Shown piece by piece: positions 44,296-53,828 of a stretch of 64,000 nucleotides of DNA. Both the position numbers and the translations under genes were made by a program. This stretch comes from an uncultured Bacteroidales bacterium (lineage in GTDB: Bacteria; Bacteroidota; Bacteroidia; Bacteroidales; Bacteroidaceae). The stretch is taken from assembly GCA_902778625.1 (NCBI GenBank), contig CACYYM010000019.1, forward strand, positions 23,588-87,587, read 5' to 3'. A model generated the notes under the pieces. It had not been told where the DNA came from, ran no database searches, and saw only the letters and a list, made by a program, of their open reading frames with translations. Numbering within the stretch: position 1 is the stretch's first letter; each line of letters opens with the position of its first letter.

Positions 44296-45960
44296 ATGAC
44301 GACATCCATTCGCGACCTGACTTCTTGGCTGTGGCGTTCCTCTCGAGGATTGCGTTTGCAAGCGGCGCTCAATGCCCTCATCGGCATTATGTCCGTTACC
44401 CTCGACTTCGCCTTTATCTATGCTACGAAGTGGACGATAGACATAGCCACGAACCGAGCAGAAGGCAGTCTTCGCGTTGCGGCTTATACTCTTGCTGGCA
44501 TTATGTTAAGCAAGATTCTGTTGGGCTTTGCCCGCAAATGGGTCGGTGCATTGCTTGGCGTACGTTCGCAGAACATCCTGCAAAAGCGTCTTTTTACGCA
44601 TCTCCTGCGGAGCGAATGGAACGGGCAGGAAGACCGACATAGCGGCGACACACTGAACAGAATAGAGCGAGACGTTCGTGACCTGACTTCTTGTATTACG
44701 GAGACTGTGCCGGCAATGCTCGAAGTGTCGTATCGTTTCGTCGGAGCCTTCTTCTACCTCTTTCATATGGATGCTCGGCTTGCATGTCTCATCGTTTGCA
44801 TTGTGCCCTGTTTCCTTATATTAAGTAAGGTGTATGTGCGCAAAATGCGAGCCATTACCCGCGACATCCGTTCTACAGAGAGCCGTGTGCAGAGCATACT
44901 TCAGGAAAGCATTCAGCATCGTGCCATCCTAAAGACGCTGGAGCGTGTGGGTACAATGATTGAGAAGCTGGAGCAGACACAACGTGAGCTTCGCCGTCAT
45001 GTCCGTCATCGTGCCGTCTTCAGTAGTTCCTCTTCCACATTGCTTAGCATTGGCTTCGGTACAGGTTATCTCGTCACCTTCCTTTGGGGCGTCAACAGCT
45101 TGCAGGAAGGCACCATCACTTATGGCATGATGATTTCCTTCATTCAGCTTGTTGGGCAGATACAAGGACCGTTCCGCGATATGACGCGCTTCATTCCTGT
45201 CCTCATCAGCACCCTGACTGCAAGCGAACGTCTCATGGAACTTGAAGACCATCCGCTCGAAGACGACGCCAATCCCATCACGTTCCCGGATGGTGCTGGT
45301 GTGCGGCTCAAAGATGTCAGCTTCTATTACAAGGAAGGCGGTCGGGCCATCCTTTCGCACTTCTCTTGCGACTTCCCGAAAGGCACTACAACTGCCATCC
45401 TTGGCGAGACAGGAGCGGGAAAGACCACTCTTATTCGTCTCATCCTTGCTTTGCTCAGGCCAACAGAAGGGCAGGTCGAGATGTATGACGAGGCGAGGAC
45501 TGAGAAGGCTTCTCCCAGAACACGATGCAACCTCGTTTATGTGCCTCAAGGCAACACCCTTTTCAGCGGAACGATTCGCGACAATCTTCTGCTTGGCAAC
45601 CCTGACGCTACTGAACAGGAGATGCGTGAAGTTCTCGAGACAGCTTGCGCGGGTTTCGTCATGAATCGTCCCGATGGACTCGATACCGTGTGCGGTGAGC
45701 TTGGGGCAGGCTTGAGCGAAGGTCAGGCACAGCGTATCGCCATAGCCCGAGCCCTACTGCGCAAAGGCTCAGTCCTCTTGCTTGACGAAGCAACGAGTGC
45801 CCTCGATATGCAAACCGAACAGCAGCTCTTGAGGAATCTCAGCAATCGCGAAGCAGGACAGACCATCATTTGCGTCACCCATCGTCCTGCCGTCATTGAA
45901 TACTGCTCACAGGTAATCGAGATGAAAAGAGCGGATGCGACGGAAAAAACTGCATCTTGA
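44296..45960 (+). CDS. ABC exporter, fused membrane and ATPase domains
   Basis: 554 residues. Six-helix transmembrane domain (about 20-310) followed by a nucleotide-binding domain with Walker A GETGAGKT, signature LSEGQAQR (variant of LSGGQ) and Walker B VLLLDEATSALD. It is a homodimeric half-transporter of the MsbA/MdlB type; substrate unknown. Coupled to nadK. Confidence 0.92.
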   Translation: MTTSIRDLTSWLWRSSRGLRLQAALNALIGIMSVTLDFAFIYATKWTIDIATNRAEGSLRVAAYTLAGIMLSKILLGFARKWVGALLGVRSQNILQKRLFTHLLRSEWNGQEDRHSGDTLNRIERDVRDLTSCITETVPAMLEVSYRFVGAFFYLFHMDARLACLIVCIVPCFLILSKVYVRKMRAITRDIRSTESRVQSILQESIQHRAILKTLERVGTMIEKLEQTQRELRRHVRHRAVFSSSSSTLLSIGFGTGYLVTFLWGVNSLQEGTITYGMMISFIQLVGQIQGPFRDMTRFIPVLISTLTASERLMELEDHPLEDDANPITFPDGAGVRLKDVSFYYKEGGRAILSHFSCDFPKGTTTAILGETGAGKTTLIRLILALLRPTEGQVEMYDEARTEKASPRTRCNLVYVPQGNTLFSGTIRDNLLLGNPDATEQEMREVLETACAGFVMNRPDGLDTVCGELGAGLSEGQAQRIAIARALLRKGSVLLLDEATSALDMQTEQQLLRNLSNREAGQTIICVTHRPAVIEYCSQVIEMKRADATEKTAS

Positions 45961-46001
45961 ATGCCTTTTTTATCTGCAATGTTAATTTTATGCAAAAAAT
46001 G

Positions 46002-46033
46002 TTTGGAAGTTATAATATAAAAGTGTATCTTTG
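46002..46033 (+). promoter_or_regulatory. Promoter of the outer-membrane barrel gene
   Basis: TTTG (46002-46005), 20 bases, TATCTTTG (46026-46033), 35 bases before the ATG. Confidence 0.8.
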
Positions 46034-46068
46034 CACGAAGAAATAACAAAAACTAATACACACACTTT

Positions 46069-46977
46069 ATGAAACTGATGAAATTCATGCCTGCAGCGCT
46101 GCTGCTGTGTTTCTCTCTCGGAGCGTTTGCGCAAGACGAGGACTTGACTGAAGAGGTCGCAGGTGAAGAGGAAGTAGAAGATGTCTTCGTTCCCAAGACT
46201 CCTATCGAAAAGAAGTTCTTCCAGCGCGTTCAGTTGGGCTTCATGGGTACTAATGTCAAGTACACGAACTTCGGCCTTTCACCCGACTACAACAACTATT
46301 TCCTTAAGGGCATAGGTTTCGGTTGGATGGGTGACTTCAAGATCGCCAAGAAGTATCCTATTTACTTCGAGATTGGCGCGATGTTCACTTATCACACCGG
46401 TCGTAGCAAGGGCGACAGCATCTACACTTACCACAATGAACCGGGCAGCTCTGGCGAAGGCGAATACACGAAGCGCCACTATCGCATTCAGGCGTTCTCA
46501 GTCACGGTTCCCGTAAGTGTCAGCTATCAGTTCCGCAATGCCTTTAACGTGGAAGACCTTACGCTGGCTCCTTATGCAGGCCTTTATTTCCGCTTCAATG
46601 CTGTTTGCAACCGATGGGAGACGACATACACTACGGACTATCTCAATGGAGTAGCTGTGAACGAGCGTCCCGTTGAGCGTGTGAACAAGACGCTGATGAC
46701 GGACGACAGAAATGGTGGCTGGTGGGAGCACAAGCCTCATAAGGGCACTATCATGCAGCCCGGCGTTCAGCTTGGCGTGAATGCATTCTATAAGAATTAC
46801 ACGTTTGGCCTCAGCTATATGTACGACTTGCTTCCCTTCGCAGGTCACAAGAGCTCACCTGAGTTGACTTCGAAGACAACTGCAGAAGGCGGCAATCTGC
46901 CCAACATTGGTACGAACTGCGATGAGAAGGTTTCTACGGCACACAACTTCCTGATAACCGTAGGCTACGTATTCTGA
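46069..46977 (+). CDS. Outer-membrane beta-barrel protein
   Basis: 302 residues with a signal peptide (MKLMKFMPAALLLCFSLGAFA), an acidic linker (DEDLTEEVAGEEEVEDV), and then alternating amphipathic strands with aromatic ends, finishing NFLITVGYVF, a typical last barrel strand. Small-porin/adhesin fold. No specific function can be assigned. Own promoter and terminator. Confidence 0.83.
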   Translation: MKLMKFMPAALLLCFSLGAFAQDEDLTEEVAGEEEVEDVFVPKTPIEKKFFQRVQLGFMGTNVKYTNFGLSPDYNNYFLKGIGFGWMGDFKIAKKYPIYFEIGAMFTYHTGRSKGDSIYTYHNEPGSSGEGEYTKRHYRIQAFSVTVPVSVSYQFRNAFNVEDLTLAPYAGLYFRFNAVCNRWETTYTTDYLNGVAVNERPVERVNKTLMTDDRNGGWWEHKPHKGTIMQPGVQLGVNAFYKNYTFGLSYMYDLLPFAGHKSSPELTSKTTAEGGNLPNIGTNCDEKVSTAHNFLITVGYVF

Positions 46978-47023
46978 TATTAAGGAATAAGGGAAACTAG
47001 ATTATCCGATAAGATTTTATATC

Positions 47024-47064
47024 GAACCGCCTCGAAGAAAATGCTCTTCAAGGCGGTTCTTTTA
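47024..47064 (+). terminator. Terminator of the barrel gene
   Basis: GAACCGCC (47024-47031) pairs with GGCGGTTC (47052-47059), with inner GAAGA/TCTTC pairing and a TTTT tail. Confidence 0.88.
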
Positions 47065-47066
47065 TT

Positions 47067-47284
47067 GCTTCGATGCGTTGTGCCTGCCGTTTCGAAGCGC
47101 CGTGTTATTTGTTTCGAAGCGCCGTGTTATTTGTTTCGAAGTGCCATGTTATTTACTTCGAAGCGTCGTTTTTGCAGACTTAACACTTCGGCTTGCTCAA
47201 CACCGCATGCGGGTTTCATTATACATACATGTACATTTAATTATACATACATGTATCTATAATTATACATACATGTATCTATAA
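47067..47284. repeat. 22-bp tandem array G with AT-rich palindromic units
   Basis: Units at 47067, 47089, 47111, 47133 and 47155 carry TTCGAAGCGCCGTGTTAT-type sequence (the second and third are identical). Intermediate units lie at 47177 and 47199 (the latter 20 bp, with CCGCATGCGG). Three AT-rich 22-mers at 47219, 47241 and 47263 share the ATACATGTA centre of array B. It abuts the rprY stop codon. Confidence 0.9.
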
Positions 47285-47288
47285 CGAA

Positions 47289-47999
47289 CTATTCCTGCCC
47301 TTGCATCAGATTCGGCACGATGAGACGATAGCCGCGGCCGTGCACGTTGTTGATTTCGATGTCTGGATCGGCTTTCAAGAGCTTGCGGAGCTTGGTGATG
47401 TATACGTCCATGCTTCGAGCGTTGAAGTAGTTGTCGTCCATCCAAATTGTCTTGAGAGCAAGGTCGCGCTCGAGGACATCGTTGACGTGAACGCAGAGCA
47501 GGGTGAGCAGCTCGCATTCCTTCGTGGTGAGCTTCGTTTGTTCTTCGCCAAGAAGAAGCACCTGACGTTGTGTGTCGAAGATGAACTTGCCGAGCTGGAA
47601 ACGTGTCAGGTTCTTCTGCTCCTTGCTCTTGACGCGGCGCAGGATTGCTTCCATGCGATAGACGAGTTCGTCCATGGAGAAGGGCTTGGTCAGGTAGTCG
47701 TCGGCTCCAAGCTTGAAACCTTCGAGGATGTCTTCCTTCAAGTTCTTTGCCGTAAGGAAAATGATGGGGATCTCTGTGTTGACCAGACGGATTTCCTTTG
47801 CCAAAGCGAATCCGTCCATCTTTGGCATCATCACGTCGAGCAAACACATATCGAACTTTCTTTTCATGAAGGCACGATATCCTGCCTCGCCGTCGAGGAA
47901 GAGTTCAGCATCGTAACCTTTAGCTTCGAGGTACTCGCGTACAAGCATTCCGAGGCTCTCTTCGTCCTCGCAAAGCAAAATGTGCAGTTTCTGTTCCAT
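47289..47999 (-). CDS. rprY: Response regulator, OmpR/RprY family
   Basis: 236 residues. Receiver domain with the acidic pocket CEDEE, phosphoacceptor Asp55 (CLLDVMMPKMDG) and Lys in YLTKPFSMDEL; C-terminal winged helix (TTKECELLTLLC). The sequence is very like RprY of Bacteroides/Porphyromonas, which links envelope or oxidative/sodium stress to transcription. 24 bases downstream of its kinase. Confidence 0.88.
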   Translation of the reverse strand: MEQKLHILLCEDEESLGMLVREYLEAKGYDAELFLDGEAGYRAFMKRKFDMCLLDVMMPKMDGFALAKEIRLVNTEIPIIFLTAKNLKEDILEGFKLGADDYLTKPFSMDELVYRMEAILRRVKSKEQKNLTRFQLGKFIFDTQRQVLLLGEEQTKLTTKECELLTLLCVHVNDVLERDLALKTIWMDDNYFNARSMDVYITKLRKLLKADPDIEINNVHGRGYRLIVPNLMQGQE

Positions 48000-48023
48000 A
48001 GTTTTGGGTTTATTAATCGTTAA

Positions 48024-49523
48024 TTACTCCGATAGAGGTATTGTTATAGTGAATTTAGTTCCTTTGCCGAGTTCGCTGCTTGCCTTGATGGTTCCGTGAT
48101 GAAGTTCAACCATTTTCTGTACGTAAGCCAAGCCAAGTCCGAAGCCTTTGACGTTGTGCTGGTCGCCTGTGTGAACACGATAGAACTTGTCGAAGATGCG
48201 TTTGAGGTTGTCTTTCCCGATGCCGATGCCGTTGTCGGAAATGCTGATGCAGAAGTGCGTCTCGCTCTGATTGTAGGTGTGAACCTCGATGGCAAGCGGC
48301 TCGTCTTCTCTGCGATACTTGAAAGCGTTGTCGAGCAGGTTGAAGATGACGTTTGTGAAGTGCATCTCGTCGGCATTGATGAAGGGGTTGTAGGCTTCGA
48401 GCTTCATGTCGAGCGTGCCGCCAATTTGTGTCACCTTGAGCGAGAAGGTATCGACGACGTTTTCCGTTATCTCGTTCGCGTCGAGCTCCTGCATCTTCAG
48501 TGCAATGTTGTTGTTGTCGAAGAGGCTCATCTGCAGAACTTTCTCTACTTGATAGCGCAGGCGTCGTGTCTCGCTCGTGATGACGCCACCCAATCGTTCG
48601 TAAGTCTCCTGGCTCTTGTTCACGGACTTGTCCGCAAGCATTTGTGCAGCAATGGAGATGGTGGAGATAGGCGTCTTGAACTCGTGCGTCATGTTGTGCA
48701 CGAAGTCGTTTTTCATTTCGCTGATGCGCTTTTGTCGGACGACGAGATAGATGGTGACGAGCGACGTGATAAGCAGGATGACGGTGAAGACCATTGCGGG
48801 AGCTACATAGCTTGCGACACCTCTGATGTAGCTTGCTTGATCGGGGAAGTGAATGACGACTTCGCCCATCTGTCCCATCGGGTCGCTGCGGAAGAGTGGT
48901 TGATGATAGCTTGGGTTGTTGCCTTCTTCAGTATAGTCTTCGCATCGATATACCTCTCTTCCGTCGCTTGTATAGACAATGAAGTGGAAGGGCAGCGTGA
49001 TGCCGTTGGCTTGCAAGGCATTTCTTAAGCATCCGTCAAGGACTGCAGGATTGAGTCGATCTTGGAACCTTTGCTCGCTGGCTCTGTACATCACGCCAAA
49101 GATTACTTCGTCAAGCACGCCCTGCTCGTAGATGTACGCCTCGCGGGCTTGTTTCTGCAGGTTGCTAATGGTTTCTGCAACCTTGTTGTACTTGCTTATT
49201 GTGAGCGAACCGAGCGACATGTTGCCTGTGCCGGAGGAAAGGGTGTCGAAGGGCAGCATGTGGTCGGCGACGCGGAAACTGTCAGGAAAGATTGTCCTCC
49301 CATTCCCCCCATTATGCTCGTTGAGCACTTTCTGGAGGTAGCGGTAGGTTTCGACTTTCTCCAATTCGCGCGATGCCTGATCGAGGCTGCGCAAGACATT
49401 TTCGCTGAATTGCTCTTCGCGCATCCTAATCATCTCTTTTGCATAGCGTCCCTGCAAGAAAAGCAAAGCGACGAATGCTATGCAGACAACTAGGCAGATT
49501 AGCCAAATGTAGCTCCGTTTCAT
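48024..49523 (-). CDS. rprX: Sensor histidine kinase, RprX-like
   Basis: 499 residues from the ATG at 49523 (MKRSYIWLICLVVCIAF); a longer frame start lacks support. Two membrane helices (N-terminal, and near 240-265) flank a periplasmic sensor region. H-box His280 (MTHEFKTPIS), N-box NLLDNAFKY, DNGIGI and GFGLGL follow, and all are intact. It phosphorylates the neighbouring response regulator. Confidence 0.88.
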   Translation of the reverse strand: MKRSYIWLICLVVCIAFVALLFLQGRYAKEMIRMREEQFSENVLRSLDQASRELEKVETYRYLQKVLNEHNGGNGRTIFPDSFRVADHMLPFDTLSSGTGNMSLGSLTISKYNKVAETISNLQKQAREAYIYEQGVLDEVIFGVMYRASEQRFQDRLNPAVLDGCLRNALQANGITLPFHFIVYTSDGREVYRCEDYTEEGNNPSYHQPLFRSDPMGQMGEVVIHFPDQASYIRGVASYVAPAMVFTVILLITSLVTIYLVVRQKRISEMKNDFVHNMTHEFKTPISTISIAAQMLADKSVNKSQETYERLGGVITSETRRLRYQVEKVLQMSLFDNNNIALKMQELDANEITENVVDTFSLKVTQIGGTLDMKLEAYNPFINADEMHFTNVIFNLLDNAFKYRREDEPLAIEVHTYNQSETHFCISISDNGIGIGKDNLKRIFDKFYRVHTGDQHNVKGFGLGLAYVQKMVELHHGTIKASSELGKGTKFTITIPLSE

Positions 49524-49556
49524 ACGGCAAATGTATTGCTTTATGTTAAAAGATAA

Positions 49557-49588
49557 AGAAAAACGCCAGCACTTTCGCACTGACGTTT
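49557..49588 (-). terminator. Terminator of the EF-G paralogue gene
   Basis: On the minus strand AACGTCAG pairs with CTGGCGTT around a short loop and runs into TTTTTC. It separates the EF-G paralogue from rprX. Confidence 0.75.
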
Positions 49589-49633
49589 AACTTATTTAAG
49601 GGTTTGGGCTTTTTTAAGTTGCCTTTCCGTTAA

Positions 49634-51790
49634 TTAGTCTTCCTTAAGGGTCGCCTGATACTCTGCTATGAGCTTCTGCTGAACGTCAGCAGGCACGAGT
49701 TCATAGCTTGAGAATTTCGTGTTGAAGCTTGCGCGGCCACCAGTCAAGCTGCTCAAAGCAGTGCTGTAGCTTGCCATCTCCTTTAGGGGAGCCTTTGCTG
49801 TCAGCTTCTCGTAACCGCTTTCGCTGCTCATACCCATAATCATGGCGCGGCGTCCCTGCAGGTCACTCATCACGTCACCCATCTTGTCGCTTGGAACGAG
49901 AACCTCTACGTCGTAGATAGGCTCAAGGATTTTTGGACCTGCTTCCTTGAAAGCTTGTGCGAATGCCTGACGACCTGCAAGCATGAAGGAAAGTTCGTTA
50001 GAGTCAACGGGGTGCATCTTACCATCATAAACGATGACGCGAACGTCGCGGGCATAGCAACCTGTCAAAGGACCTTGTTCCATGCGCTGCATGATACCCT
50101 TCAGAATAGCGGGCATGAAGCGTGCATCGATGGCACCACCAACGACGCTGTTGATGAAGACGAGCTTGCCGCCCCATTCCAGATCGATGGTTTCCTCGCT
50201 CTTCGCATTGATGCGGAACTCCTGGCCACCGAAGCGGTATACTTCCTGTGTGGGAGTGCCTTCAACGTACGGCTCAACGATGAGATGTACTTCACCAAAC
50301 TGACCAGCACCACCAGATTGCTTTTTGTGACGATAGTCGGCACGAGCTGCCTTTGTGATGGTCTCGCGATAAGGAATTCTTGGTTCATCAAAGGCAATCT
50401 GAATCTTATCGTTGTTTTCCATGCGCCACTTGAGTGTGCGGAGGTGGAATTCGCCCTGACCGTGAACAAGAATCTGGCGAAGCTCCTTGCTCTGCTCGAT
50501 CTGCCATGTCGGGTCTTCCTCACGCATCTTCTGCAGAGCGTTCATCATCTTCTCGGTCTCGCTCTCATTAAGGGCACGGATGGCGCGAGAGTATTTTGCA
50601 TTGGGGAATTTGATGAAGTTGAACTGGTTGTCGCAGTCCTTGCCGTTCAGCGTGTTGCCAGTCTTGACGTCCTTGAGCTTCACGCTGCAACCGATGTCAC
50701 CAGCCTCGATTTGCTCCACCTTGATGCGGTTTGCACCTGCGCAAGCGAATAACTGGGCGATGCGCTCCTTGCTGCCGCGGTCGGCATTCGTTAGGTCGTC
50801 GCCTTCCTTAACGGTACCACTCATTACTTTGAAGTACTGAACTTCGCCGATGTGTGGTTCCATAGCAGTCTTGAAGAAGAAGAGGCTTGTTGGGCCAGCA
50901 GCATTTGGAGCAATTTCTTCGCCCTTGCTGTTCTTAACCTTTGGCATTTCATCAACGAACGGAACGACGTTGCCAAGGAACTCCATGAAGCGGCGGACGC
51001 CCATGTCGGTAACTGCATTGACGCAGGCAACGGGGAACATCCCGCGGCTAGCGAGACCCTTGCGGATACCTTCGCGCATTTCATCTTCAGTCAGGTCTTC
51101 GCTCTCGAAGAACTTCTCCATCAGGCTTTCATCATGTTCGGCAGCTGCCTCGATGAGTGCCTTGTGCATCTCTGTGGCCTTATCGAGTTGGTCGGCAGGA
51201 ATATCCTCTACCTTTGGTTCGCCTCCTTCGGGTCCCCATGAATACTTCTTCATCAGGAGGACGTCGATGATGGCGTTGAAGTTCGGGCCGCATTCAACGG
51301 GATACTGGATGGGCACAACCTTCGAGCCATAAATGCTTGTGAGTTGTTCCAAGAGTTGGTCGAAGTCGAGGTTCTCGTCGTCGAGTCGGTTGACAAGGAA
51401 GATGACGGGCTTCTCCAATTTCTCTGTGTAGCGGAAGTGGTTCTGAGTGCCAACCTCCACACCTGCTGAACCTCCTATCAGGATGACAGCTGTGTCGGTC
51501 ACGTTGAGTGCCGTAATTGCACCACCAGCAAAGTCATCACTGCCTGGGCAGTCGATGAAGTTAATCTTCTTGCCGTTCCATTCTACATGGCAAACAGTAG
51601 AGAAGACAGAATAGCCGTATTCGTGCTCTACGGGGAAGTAGTCGCTGACGGTAGTGTGCTGACTGACTCTTCCGCGGCGCCTGATAATTCCAGCATCGTA
51701 GAGCATGGTTTCAGTCAAGGTCGTCTTGCCGGATCCATCGTTGCCAAGGATGGCAACGTTTTTGATTTCATTAGTTTTGTAAGTCTTCAT
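49634..51790 (-). CDS. fusA2: EF-G paralogue (EF-G2-like), catalytic His replaced
   Basis: 718 residues with EF-G domains I-V. G1 is GNDGSGKT (16-23) instead of AHIDAGKT, G3 is DCPGS (80-84) where canonical EF-G has DTPGH, and G4 is NRLD (134-137) for NKMD. The missing histidine is the residue needed for GTP hydrolysis. Bacteroides carries a second EF-G (EF-G2) reported to support translation during starvation without GTPase activity; this gene fits that group. It is not in a str-type ribosomal operon. Monocistronic. Confidence 0.87.
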   Translation of the reverse strand: MKTYKTNEIKNVAILGNDGSGKTTLTETMLYDAGIIRRRGRVSQHTTVSDYFPVEHEYGYSVFSTVCHVEWNGKKINFIDCPGSDDFAGGAITALNVTDTAVILIGGSAGVEVGTQNHFRYTEKLEKPVIFLVNRLDDENLDFDQLLEQLTSIYGSKVVPIQYPVECGPNFNAIIDVLLMKKYSWGPEGGEPKVEDIPADQLDKATEMHKALIEAAAEHDESLMEKFFESEDLTEDEMREGIRKGLASRGMFPVACVNAVTDMGVRRFMEFLGNVVPFVDEMPKVKNSKGEEIAPNAAGPTSLFFFKTAMEPHIGEVQYFKVMSGTVKEGDDLTNADRGSKERIAQLFACAGANRIKVEQIEAGDIGCSVKLKDVKTGNTLNGKDCDNQFNFIKFPNAKYSRAIRALNESETEKMMNALQKMREEDPTWQIEQSKELRQILVHGQGEFHLRTLKWRMENNDKIQIAFDEPRIPYRETITKAARADYRHKKQSGGAGQFGEVHLIVEPYVEGTPTQEVYRFGGQEFRINAKSEETIDLEWGGKLVFINSVVGGAIDARFMPAILKGIMQRMEQGPLTGCYARDVRVIVYDGKMHPVDSNELSFMLAGRQAFAQAFKEAGPKILEPIYDVEVLVPSDKMGDVMSDLQGRRAMIMGMSSESGYEKLTAKAPLKEMASYSTALSSLTGGRASFNTKFSSYELVPADVQQKLIAEYQATLKED

Positions 51791-51892
51791 GACAATTATT
51801 GTTTTGTTGATTAATACAGAATTTCGGGCGTAAAGTTACTATTATTTGCTGTAATGACAAGCGAAGATAAATATGTTAAACAACATAAAGTC

Positions 51893-52999
51893 CTATTTCA
51901 TCAGGTCGCTTATGATATCGTTGGAGGTGAAAATGCCTTCTTTGGTGAGACAAAGGTGTTCGTTTTGAATGGATAAAAGCTTGTGTTTCAGGTGTGGTTC
52001 AGCAAAGGAGAGACAATAAAGGCGATCTTCTTCGGAGAGCTCGTTCAGGGGAATGCCTTTTCTTGTTCGAAGGCGAGTCATGATGAATTCGTTGTAAAGA
52101 GCTTCATCGGTGAGCAGTTCTGTTTCATTCGGCACATCATCTTTTGCTGCGATATATGCCTTGATGTCGGGCAAGTTGGCTCGACGTGAACGCTGTCCGT
52201 CGTAGGAATGAGCTCCTGCACCAAGTCCCAGGTAAGGCTTTCCTTCCCAGTAGCTGCTGTTATGTCGCGAATGAAAGCCAGGTAGAGCAAAGTTTGAGAT
52301 TTCGTAATGAAGGAAGTTTGCCTCGCTTGTTGCCTTCATTAGATAGTTGTACATCTTTCGCGAAAGCTCTTCCTCGGTTTCTTCGACAAGCCCTTGCTGG
52401 AGCATTCTGTCGAGCTTCGTGCCTTCTTCAAAGGAAAGGGCGTAGGCGCTGAGATGCTTGATGTCGAGACTCAGTGCTTGCTCCACATCCCTTTGCCAAT
52501 CCTCGAGGGTTTGTCCGGGCAAGCCATAGATAAGGTCGAGGCTGATGTTCTCGATGCCCGATTCCTTACAGGCTTTCACGGCATCAATTGTTTGCCGGGC
52601 ATTGTGCCGACGTCCTATGAAGGAGAGCAAGCGGTCGCAGAACGTTTGTGCTCCCATGCTGATGCGGTTGACAGGCGTTCCTTCGAGACATTTCAGCCAT
52701 TCTGCAGTTACATCATCGGGGTTTGCCTCAATCGTCACTTCTGCATTTTCGTCGAGTGTCCACAGGCGCTGGATTGCATCGAAGAGTTCGTGAAGCAGGT
52801 TGGCCGGCAGCAAGCTTGGGGTTCCGCCTCCTATATATATAGTATGTACGCGCGAACCTTTTATATATTGTCTGCGCAGAAGCATCTCTCGCTTCAACGC
52901 CTCGACATAGGAATTCATGAACTCCTGCCCAAGCGTGGTGGAGTAGAAGTCGCAATAGATGCAGCGTGACTTGCAGAAGGGGATGTGAATGTATATCAC
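51893..52999 (-). CDS. hemW: HemW-like radical SAM heme chaperone
   Basis: 368 residues from the GTG at 52999 (VIYIHIPFCKSRCIYC), one base after the stop of the upstream lipoprotein gene; a longer frame would overlap that gene by 180 bases. The radical SAM cysteines are C9, C13 and C16, followed by IYIGGGTPSLL and a HemN-like C-terminal domain. The extra Cys typical of true coproporphyrinogen oxidase is not seen, so a heme-trafficking role is more likely. Confidence 0.9.
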   Translation of the reverse strand: MIYIHIPFCKSRCIYCDFYSTTLGQEFMNSYVEALKREMLLRRQYIKGSRVHTIYIGGGTPSLLPANLLHELFDAIQRLWTLDENAEVTIEANPDDVTAEWLKCLEGTPVNRISMGAQTFCDRLLSFIGRRHNARQTIDAVKACKESGIENISLDLIYGLPGQTLEDWQRDVEQALSLDIKHLSAYALSFEEGTKLDRMLQQGLVEETEEELSRKMYNYLMKATSEANFLHYEISNFALPGFHSRHNSSYWEGKPYLGLGAGAHSYDGQRSRRANLPDIKAYIAAKDDVPNETELLTDEALYNEFIMTRLRTRKGIPLNELSEEDRLYCLSFAEPHLKHKLLSIQNEHLCLTKEGIFTSNDIISDLMK

Positions 53000-53000
53000 C

Positions 53001-53699
53001 TCAGTCTCGCATCTTCTGGAAGGTGAGCTCGTAGAAGCAGGGATAGACATTGCTCGTGGCGCTGACCTGTCCCTCGCTATGCGGCACGATGAGGCGCACC
53101 TTTGCAATCCCTTCTTCAGCAGAGTCCTGACGTCCGATATGGATGTAAGGGAAGGGAACAAGCCAACCGCTTGGCACACTCAAGCTGGAGTACTGATTGT
53201 ACATCGCGCCACCACCATTGATTTCCGTGTCGAAGTCGGCCGAGAAACTGCCATAGTTGTTCGAAACCTTGATGATGTCGGGACTTGAATGCCAGAAGTT
53301 GACATCGTTGCGGAGCTGAATGCTGTCGCCCAAAATGTTGAACTCGATGAAGCGGCAGATGACGCGAGCCGTCTTGCCACGCTCCAGCTTCTCGCCAGTT
53401 CCTTTGCGCACAATCTGCATATAGACGCCAGAATTACCGAACAGGACGTATTCGTTCTTCTCGAGGTTGGTCGTGTAGTCCTGATTGATGAAGTCTTCCT
53501 CGCTGATAGGCGTTATCTTGCCCACGTTGCAGACAAGGTTACCGTCTTTGTCTCTGATTACGATGTCTCGTTCAAGGAACGACTGGATTGCCTTGTATTC
53601 CTTGTTCTTCTGCTCGGCATAAGTTTCGCCGTCGCTGCAAGATGCAATCGTAAGCAATAAACTGCAAATCGCAAGCAATATAAAGAGTGTCTTCTTCAT
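53001..53699 (-). CDS. DUF4827-like lipoprotein
   Basis: 232 residues from the ATG at 53699; the frame extends upstream through array H but without a plausible start. Lipobox ends at Cys21 (TIASC). The mature part (EYVLFGNSGVYMQIVRKGTG, FPYIHIGRQ, YPCFYELTF) matches the DUF4827 family of Bacteroidetes, which has an FKBP-like fold. Prolyl-isomerase activity is not established. Coupled to hemW. Confidence 0.78.
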   Translation of the reverse strand: MKKTLFILLAICSLLLTIASCSDGETYAEQKNKEYKAIQSFLERDIVIRDKDGNLVCNVGKITPISEEDFINQDYTTNLEKNEYVLFGNSGVYMQIVRKGTGEKLERGKTARVICRFIEFNILGDSIQLRNDVNFWHSSPDIIKVSNNYGSFSADFDTEINGGGAMYNQYSSLSVPSGWLVPFPYIHIGRQDSAEEGIAKVRLIVPHSEGQVSATSNVYPCFYELTFQKMRD

Positions 53700-53722
53700 C
53701 CGATAGTCGATATTTCTGGGTG

Positions 53723-53730
53723 CAAATTTA
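53723..53730 (-). promoter_or_regulatory. -7 element of the DUF4827-hemW unit
   Basis: TAAATTTG on the minus strand, 23 bases before the ATG at 53699. Confidence 0.6.
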
Positions 53731-53828
53731 CGAAAAAAAAGGGAAATGGAGAAAGAAGATTGAAGAAAAATACGAATTGTGATAAAAAGCGGGCGTGGAT
53801 GTTTGCAAAGAGAGTTGATCTTATTTTC

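Noticed and set aside
47041..47284. Two overlapping ORFs of about 70 codons after the barrel gene
   Set aside because: Both are translations of repeat array G and start inside the terminator.
53000..53179. N-terminal extension of HemW
   Set aside because: It would overlap the lipoprotein gene; the GTG at 52999 gives the usual IYIHIPFC start.
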